This document shows positions 5,391-8,787 of a stretch of DNA of 8,787 bases, one piece after another (positions within the stretch are counted from its first letter, which is position 1; the number at the start of each line of letters is the position of its first letter). The DNA lies in assembly GCA_934277495.1 (NCBI GenBank), contig CAKQUI010000095.1, positions 1 to 8,787 on the forward strand. Reading direction: 5' to 3'. Below the pieces are notes generated by a model. That model did no database searches, was not told the origin of the DNA, and worked only from the letters and a program-made list of their open reading frames with translations. This DNA comes from an uncultured Clostridia bacterium. GTDB taxonomy: Bacteria; Bacillota; Clostridia; Peptostreptococcales; Anaerovoracaceae. Both the position numbers and the translations under genes were made by a program.

Positions 5391-5933
5391 ATGAGTGTAA
5401 AAGAAATCCGCCAAAAGACCGGACTGTCACAGAGTAAATTTGCAGAAAGATACCGGATCCCTTTGCAAACTTTAAAGCAATGGGAATCAAGCGAAGGAAG
5501 TTCTTCCCACAGAAAACCTCCTGAGTATGTTGAGTTTCTTTTAAGCGAAGTTACTCAGCTGTCAAACAAGGACGAGGGCAAGTGTGCATGTGAAAAGAAT
5601 ATAGAGCCGAAAACGAACGCTGTATACTGTAATGTGCCCTCCAATAAGGTCATTCATACAATTCGTGCTGCCAAAGACTCGAGAGGGATCGCACGATTAT
5701 GGCTGCGCTACATAGCTAAACAGTTCGAAGACCATACTCCACCGCTTACTTCTTCAGAGCTTGAATACCTTCTTAAGTGTGATCAATTAACACTATTCCA
5801 GAAATGCGCACTGAAAAGAGCTTATCAAAGAGATACTCCAACCCACCAGTATGTTATCAAACTCGGACACAAATGCGATACATCCTTTGCTTCGAAGCTA
5901 TTAGAAAGGAGCCGAATGAATGTTAAACAATGA
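5391..5933 (+). CDS. Xre-type helix-turn-helix protein, probable antitoxin/repressor of the cassette
   Basis: A 180-residue protein. The N-terminus (about residues 2-35) is a classic Xre HTH: VKEIRQKTGLSQSKFAERY, then IPLQTLKQWE, with the LSQ turn at 12-14 and the terminal W31-E32. A linker with C65-A-C67 follows. The rest (about 75-180) is mostly helical by appearance, with an arginine-rich stretch (RAAKDSRGIARLWLRYIAKQF) that I do not recognise. The start chosen is ATG 5391, which has AGGAG (5379-5383) seven bases upstream; a TTG at 5370 would add seven residues but has no ribosome binding site. It overlaps the next gene by 14 bases. The order HTH first, nucleotidyltransferase second matches AbiE-type and related toxin-antitoxin operons. 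Its own promoter holds a perfect palindrome. Role as antitoxin is inferred. Confidence 0.75.
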   Translation: MSVKEIRQKTGLSQSKFAERYRIPLQTLKQWESSEGSSSHRKPPEYVEFLLSEVTQLSNKDEGKCACEKNIEPKTNAVYCNVPSNKVIHTIRAAKDSRGIARLWLRYIAKQFEDHTPPLTSSELEYLLKCDQLTLFQKCALKRAYQRDTPTHQYVIKLGHKCDTSFASKLLERSRMNVKQ

Positions 5934-6483
5934 ATATGAAGTGTTCAAAGCACTGAATACCGAATTGAAGGCAAATGATATCATGCTTGAGATAATCTGT
6001 GTCGGCGGTTTTGTCCTGAGCCATTACGGATTAAAACAGACTTTGGATATCGATGGATTCTATAAACGAACACGAGAAACCGATGAAATAATAGAGCGAG
6101 TAGGCGATATGTTCGGGATCAATACCGACGAGGAGCCATGGCTGAACAACTCAGTTCAAAGTATGAATGAACTGCCCGATAGATCTATTTGTGATATTCT
6201 GTATAAATTCTCAAATTTAACAGTCCTGATGCCACCCCTGGAATATATCGCCGGAATGAAACTTCAAAGCGGACGAGAAAAGGATATCGATGATGTAGCT
6301 CTGATAATAAAAAAAGAACATCATGATGATCCTGTAAAATTTATCAACCAGCTAAAAGAAAAATACGACTTTGACGATATCGATATATCATTGATACTCA
6401 CCGCCTACGGCAAGGCCTACGGATTTGAATGGCTTGAGGAATATTATCAGAAACATGAATCAGAGTTGATAAATCTGATGTAA
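5920..6483 (+). CDS. Nucleotidyltransferase-fold protein (AbiEii/DUF6036-like), probable toxin
   Basis: A 187-residue protein. The nucleotidyltransferase signature appears as VGGFVLSHYGLKQTLDIDGF (28-47), with the Gly29-Gly30 pair and the D43-x-D45 metal site. A later block, MPPLEYIAGMKLQSGREKDIDD (104-125), matches the L-x-a-x-K-L-x-x-x-R-x-K-D-x-x-D pattern of AbiEii/DUF6036 proteins, with K114, R119, D122 and D125. The remainder (about 135-187) is helical. AAAGGAG (5905-5911) stands eight bases before the ATG at 5920. An ATG at 5916-5918 belongs to the frame of the upstream gene. Related toxins nucleotidylate tRNA 3' ends or other targets using NTPs; the substrate here is unknown. Codon use is more A/T-rich than in the GTPase genes, compatible with lateral gain. 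It could also be an AbiE-like abortive-infection element. Confidence 0.72.
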   Translation: MLNNEYEVFKALNTELKANDIMLEIICVGGFVLSHYGLKQTLDIDGFYKRTRETDEIIERVGDMFGINTDEEPWLNNSVQSMNELPDRSICDILYKFSNLTVLMPPLEYIAGMKLQSGREKDIDDVALIIKKEHHDDPVKFINQLKEKYDFDDIDISLILTAYGKAYGFEWLEEYYQKHESELINLM

Positions 6484-6501
6484 ATTTTTTGTATTTACAC
6501 A

Positions 6502-6560
6502 AAACTGGAAACAGTTTCTGCCGTATCAATGGTGATTTCCACATTGATACGGCATTCTTA
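6502..6560. terminator. Convergent stem-loop terminator between the cassette and the secreted-protein gene
   Basis: A perfect 13-bp stem, TGCCGTATCAATG (6519-6531) with its complement at 6542-6554, has a 10-base loop. It is followed on the plus strand by a weak T-rich tract. A small AAACTG-GAAA-CAGTTT hairpin (6502-6517) sits beside it. It lies 35 bases after the plus-strand stop and eight bases after the minus-strand stop, so it probably serves both genes. Confidence 0.75.
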
Positions 6561-6561
6561 T

Positions 6562-8157
6562 TTAATACGCTTTTATTGACTTCACAGCGCTCCACTTGCC
6601 TACTTTCAGCTTGCCGCTAGATGTACGCCAGTACTGTCTTACTCTGAAATATCCTCTTTCTCCTGATGAAAATCCTGTCCATGTAAAGGACTTATAACCG
6701 TAATCACTTCTTTTGCACGATGTCATATAATTACGCCCTTTATTACTGAATTTCTTATTGTTGCTTACCTGGAACTGATAGTTATGGTAATACTGGTTGT
6801 CGTAGTTCTTTATTTTCACCTTTATCTCGCCCCAGTCAGGCCGGCTGAGAGAGATCGATGTGCGTGGCTGACCAAATACGGCGGCATGGTAGTTCCAACA
6901 ATTTGACATTCCTAAACCCTTTTTATATGACTCCACGCAGTAATCAATATATGATTTATTTTTCTTTGCAGTCAGTCTTATGCTTGTCTTCTTAGTAGTC
7001 TTGTAAAGCTTCCCGTCCTTGTATATTTTGTAGCCTGTAGCTCCCTTGACTTTCTTCCAGTAGATCGTCACCGACTTTCCTTTTTTGTTTTTTGATTTTA
7101 CTTTAGGCGCCGACGGCATGATCTTGAAACTTTTTGTTACTGAGCCTGTATAATTGCCTTTGAAAGTATATTTTATTTTGTGTTTTCCTATGGATTTGCA
7201 GTTTGTAAGATACTTTACTGTATAATCCTTGTTTTTCTTGTAGTAATATATCCAGCAGTCATCACCAAAGTCTATTATAGTCGGCGTCTTCCTTTTGCCG
7301 TTATAATGATATATATTATTATTTAAATCACAGGAAGTTATTTTCAAAGGCTTGATCGTAAAAGCCTTCTTCACACTGGATTTGAAATATACACCTGTCA
7401 TATCATCATTATAAAAGTCATCATCATACTTGTAATATTTCTCCGACTTTACTGTCACATATGCAGTCCCTGCATTCAGGTTATCCGAATATGAAATTCT
7501 GCAATCATCTGTAATATCTTTTCCTGTACTGTTAAGTTTGACAGTCACATCAGGCTCTATAGGCTCCTCATCGTATGTATAACTGTTATGTTCCAGAGTT
7601 ACAGCGATATCGTTTTCATCATAGTAAATATAAAAATATTTAGTTATACTGCCACTGTAGCCACCTTTGCCTCGAACTGTCACACTGGCCTCGCCAGCAT
7701 CAATGTTATTCTGATATTCAAGATAATAGTCCTGATCCCTGATGAGCTCATCACCGTAATATGTCACACTTATCTCCGGATTTTTTGATATGCCATCATA
7801 GTAAAAAGACTCCTGAGAAAGAGTCACATCTGCATACCTGATATTTTTCGAATAATAACTCTTTGCATCCTTATTTGCAACTTTGTTGTTTATTGTGGTG
7901 CTTGTTTCATCCTCCTTGCTCTGAGTTTTCTGCTCACCGGATCTTACATCAGTATCGCCTTTCACCGCTGCCTGTCCACCTAATTCAGACCCGGCAGGCA
8001 CTTTATCAGCGTCATTATCTGAACCAGCTCGGCTTTCATTATTGACCGATGCACCGCCGTCAGCCGTATTCCCAGCCTCAGCAAAAGCCGCCACCGGTGA
8101 AACAAGCGACACAGCCAGAAATACTGTCGCAATCAGATATACTATTTTTTTCTTCAT
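6562..8157 (-). CDS. Secreted protein with tandem Ig-like repeats and fibronectin III-like domains
   Basis: A 531-residue exported protein. MKKKIVYLIATVFLAVSLVS and the following VAAFA form a Sec signal peptide, with likely cleavage after residue 26. Residues 27-105 are a disordered, acidic, Gly/Ser/Asp-rich linker. Three Ig-like repeats follow (about 106-183, 185-268 and 270-350), with the recurring pattern of a tyrosine-rich YxYDG strand, an NN-AG turn and a G-x-Y-x-G-S-I/V-T-K close. Residues about 352-430 are fibronectin III-like (WKKVKGATGYKIYKDGKLYK), and 431-531 look like a second, diverged one ending in VKSIKAY. No sortase motif, transmembrane tail or catalytic domain is visible, so it is probably a secreted adhesin or scaffold. 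AGGAGG (8174-8169) precedes the ATG at 8157; extension to 8244 lacks support. Confidence 0.82.
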   Translation of the reverse strand: MKKKIVYLIATVFLAVSLVSPVAAFAEAGNTADGGASVNNESRAGSDNDADKVPAGSELGGQAAVKGDTDVRSGEQKTQSKEDETSTTINNKVANKDAKSYYSKNIRYADVTLSQESFYYDGISKNPEISVTYYGDELIRDQDYYLEYQNNIDAGEASVTVRGKGGYSGSITKYFYIYYDENDIAVTLEHNSYTYDEEPIEPDVTVKLNSTGKDITDDCRISYSDNLNAGTAYVTVKSEKYYKYDDDFYNDDMTGVYFKSSVKKAFTIKPLKITSCDLNNNIYHYNGKRKTPTIIDFGDDCWIYYYKKNKDYTVKYLTNCKSIGKHKIKYTFKGNYTGSVTKSFKIMPSAPKVKSKNKKGKSVTIYWKKVKGATGYKIYKDGKLYKTTKKTSIRLTAKKNKSYIDYCVESYKKGLGMSNCWNYHAAVFGQPRTSISLSRPDWGEIKVKIKNYDNQYYHNYQFQVSNNKKFSNKGRNYMTSCKRSDYGYKSFTWTGFSSGERGYFRVRQYWRTSSGKLKVGKWSAVKSIKAY

Positions 8158-8212
8158 ATCACAACTCTCCTCCTTTGATATTACATTGGTGCAGCTTCCA
8201 TCCTGCAATTCT

Positions 8213-8221
8213 ATTTTATCA
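8213..8221 (-). promoter_or_regulatory. Extended -10 promoter of the secreted-protein gene
   Basis: On the minus strand TGATAAAAT combines an extended TGn element (8221-8219) with the -10 hexamer TAAAAT (8218-8213). No good -35 was found at the right distance. The predicted start near 8206 gives a leader of about 50 bases. It lies just after a minus-strand terminator, as expected of an independent unit. Confidence 0.5.
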
Positions 8222-8242
8222 CAACGCATTACAAAAACTATC

Positions 8243-8269
8243 AAAAAAACGGAGCATTTACAACTCCGT
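8243..8269 (-). terminator. Minus-strand rho-independent terminator upstream of the secreted-protein gene
   Basis: On the minus strand ACGGAG (8269-8264) pairs with CTCCGT (8254-8249) around a nine-base loop and runs directly into seven T (8249-8243, the first within the stem). On the plus strand the same stem is followed by TTTTTT at 8273-8278, so it may work both ways. No gene between it and the tRNA-Leu terminator is evident, so what it terminates is unclear. Confidence 0.7.
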
Positions 8270-8463
8270 ATGTTTTTTCAATTTGAATATCCTTATCATA
8301 AAGTAAAGAAAAGTGTCCAAAAATCGACAGCACCTCGTAAATCGCTATAATGAACGGCGCTGACACCTCAGATATCCCCATGTGAAAAGAAATGACTTTC
8401 TATTATCTAAATATTGAAGATGTCAAAGTAGATGTCAAATCGAGTCCACCAAGTTCCCTTTTC
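8270..8463. other. Gene-free spacer between the surface-protein unit and the tRNA genes
   Basis: I see no gene here. It contains the paired GATGTCAAA repeats at 8419-8439 and a loosely nested inverted repeat (GTGTC near 8314 with GACAC near 8370, and CAGC/GCTG inside). The rest is A+T-rich. Confidence 0.4.
8419..8439. repeat. Paired 9-bp direct repeats (GATGTCAAA) beside tRNA-Leu
   Basis: GATGTCAAA occurs at 8419-8427 and again at 8431-8439, a 12-base period. Short direct repeats of the form TTTGACATC on this strand order are typical of arm-type integrase sites of Firmicutes integrative elements, and tRNA 3' ends are preferred attachment sites. No integrase gene is in the window, so this is at most a remnant. 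Confidence 0.4.
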
Positions 8464-8490
8464 AAAAAAAAAAGACCGTAAGGCCTTTTT
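8464..8490 (-). terminator. Strong rho-independent terminator of the rRNA/tRNA unit
   Basis: On the minus strand, directly after the tRNA-Leu CCA, AAAAAGGCC (8490-8482) pairs with GGTCTTTTT (8477-8469) around a TTAC loop with one G-U pair, followed by a run of ten T in total (8473-8464). Confidence 0.9.
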
Positions 8491-8491
8491 C

Positions 8492-8574
8492 TGGTGCGCC
8501 TTGAGGGACTTGAACCCCCACGCTCTCGCACTAGAACCTAAATCTAGCGTGTCTGCCAATTCCACCAAAGGCGC
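8492..8574 (-). tRNA. tRNA-Leu(UAG)
   Basis: The minus strand gives an 83-nt tRNA. The acceptor stem is GCGCCTT with AAGGCGC, the discriminator is A, and CCA is encoded (8494-8492). The anticodon arm is CTAGA-TTTAGGT-TCTAG, so the anticodon TAG reads CUN leucine codons. A short variable-arm stem (GCGAGAGC) marks it as class II, and the T arm contains GGTTCAAGTCC. The structure is intact. Confidence 0.96.
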
Positions 8575-8590
8575 ATATATCGTTTAAACA

Positions 8591-8623
8591 AAGACCTGAC
8601 TTTCGTAAAGAAAATCAGGTCTT
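8591..8623 (-). terminator. Stem-loop between tRNA-Glu and tRNA-Leu; terminator-like or processing site
   Basis: AAGACCTGA (8591-8599) is perfectly complementary to TCAGGTCTT (8615-8623), with an inner TTTC/GAAA extension. On the minus strand the stem is followed by a short TTTGTTT tract, so it could act as a partial terminator within the tRNA cluster, or mark an RNA processing site. Confidence 0.6.
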
Positions 8624-8627
8624 CTTC

Positions 8628-8702
8628 TGGTGATCCTACCGGGAATCGAACCCGGGTTACCGCCGTGAAAGGGCGGTGTCTTGACCGCTTGACCATAGGA
8701 CC
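8628..8702 (-). tRNA. tRNA-Glu(UUC)
   Basis: The minus strand gives a 75-nt tRNA. The acceptor arm is GGTCCTA with TAGGATC (one G-U pair), the discriminator is A, and CCA is encoded (8630-8628). The anticodon stem is CCGCC/GGCGG with loop CTTTCAC, so the anticodon is TTC. The T arm GGGTTCGATTCCC is canonical. It starts only seven bases, all T on this strand, after the 5S rRNA. Confidence 0.97.
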
Positions 8703-8709
8703 AAAAAAA

Positions 8710-8787
8710 GCGGCAACGTCTTGCTTTCCCAGGCGGTCTCCCACCAAGTATCATAAGCGCTAAGGAGCTTAACTTCTGTGTTCGGTA
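8710..8787 (-). rRNA. 5S ribosomal RNA, 3' part
   Basis: The minus strand contains the conserved 5S segment CCGAACACAGAAGTTAAG followed by CTCCTTAGCGC, then the GGTGGGAGACCGCCTGGGAA region, ending near GTTGCCGC at 8710. The 5' part lies outside the right edge. With the two tRNAs it forms the distal end of an rRNA operon transcribed leftward. The exact 3' end is estimated to within a few bases. Confidence 0.93.

Noticed and set aside
8158..8244. N-terminal extension of the secreted protein to 8244
   Set aside because: The extension contains the ribosome binding site and -10 promoter of the gene; the signal peptide begins at the ATG at 8157.
8544..8747. Minus-strand open frame of 67 codons
   Set aside because: It runs through tRNA-Glu, the end of tRNA-Leu and the end of the 5S rRNA gene.

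Overview
The window looks like a piece of a low-to-mid GC Gram-positive (Firmicutes, class Clostridia; a Ruminococcus-like or Lachnospiraceae-like gut anaerobe is my inference). The reasons are strong AGGAGG-type ribosome binding sites, consensus sigma-A promoters, CCA-encoding tRNA genes behind a 5S rRNA, a dapA start typical of Clostridia, and a secreted protein built from tandem Ig-like and fibronectin III modules. No phage, IS element or CRISPR array is visible.

Layout. Positions 1-121 (minus) hold the first 40 codons of dapA, preceded by about 520 bp with no recognised gene but several inverted repeats. Positions 643-2456 (minus) hold an overlapping pair of YibE/F-family membrane proteins. 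Divergent from them, with good promoters on both strands, is a plus-strand pair of COG0523/G3E (CobW/ZNG1-type) P-loop GTPases. The first (2739-4010) has a CxCC motif and a remarkable 129-residue His/Asp/Cys-rich insert made of five repeats. The second (4182-5114) lacks CxCC and is fused to a DUF1980/YcgQ-like domain. Both GTPase genes are preceded by RNA that can fold into strong stem-loops. The unit ends at a 15-bp-stem terminator (5232-5284).

Positions 5293-6483 carry a compact, self-contained two-gene cassette. It has a perfect TTGACA-N17-TATAAT promoter whose spacer contains a perfect 7-1-7 palindrome, then an Xre-type HTH protein, then a 14-bp-overlapping nucleotidyltransferase-fold protein (AbiEii/DUF6036-like). 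This has the look of a toxin-antitoxin or phage-defence module. A convergent terminator separates it from a minus-strand secreted surface-type protein (8157-6562).

The right end is the tail of an rRNA operon on the minus strand: 5S rRNA (partial), tRNA-Glu(UUC), a stem-loop, tRNA-Leu(UAG), and a strong terminator. Just beyond it, paired direct repeats resembling integrase arm sites sit next to the tRNA-Leu gene.

How the parts may work together: the GTPase pair and the divergent YibE/F pair suggest a metal-handling locus (zinc, nickel or cobalt allocation and transport). This is inferred from family knowledge and the metal-binding composition; no metal regulator site was identified. The two best candidates for something undescribed are the HTH-NTase cassette and the structured leaders of the GTPase genes.
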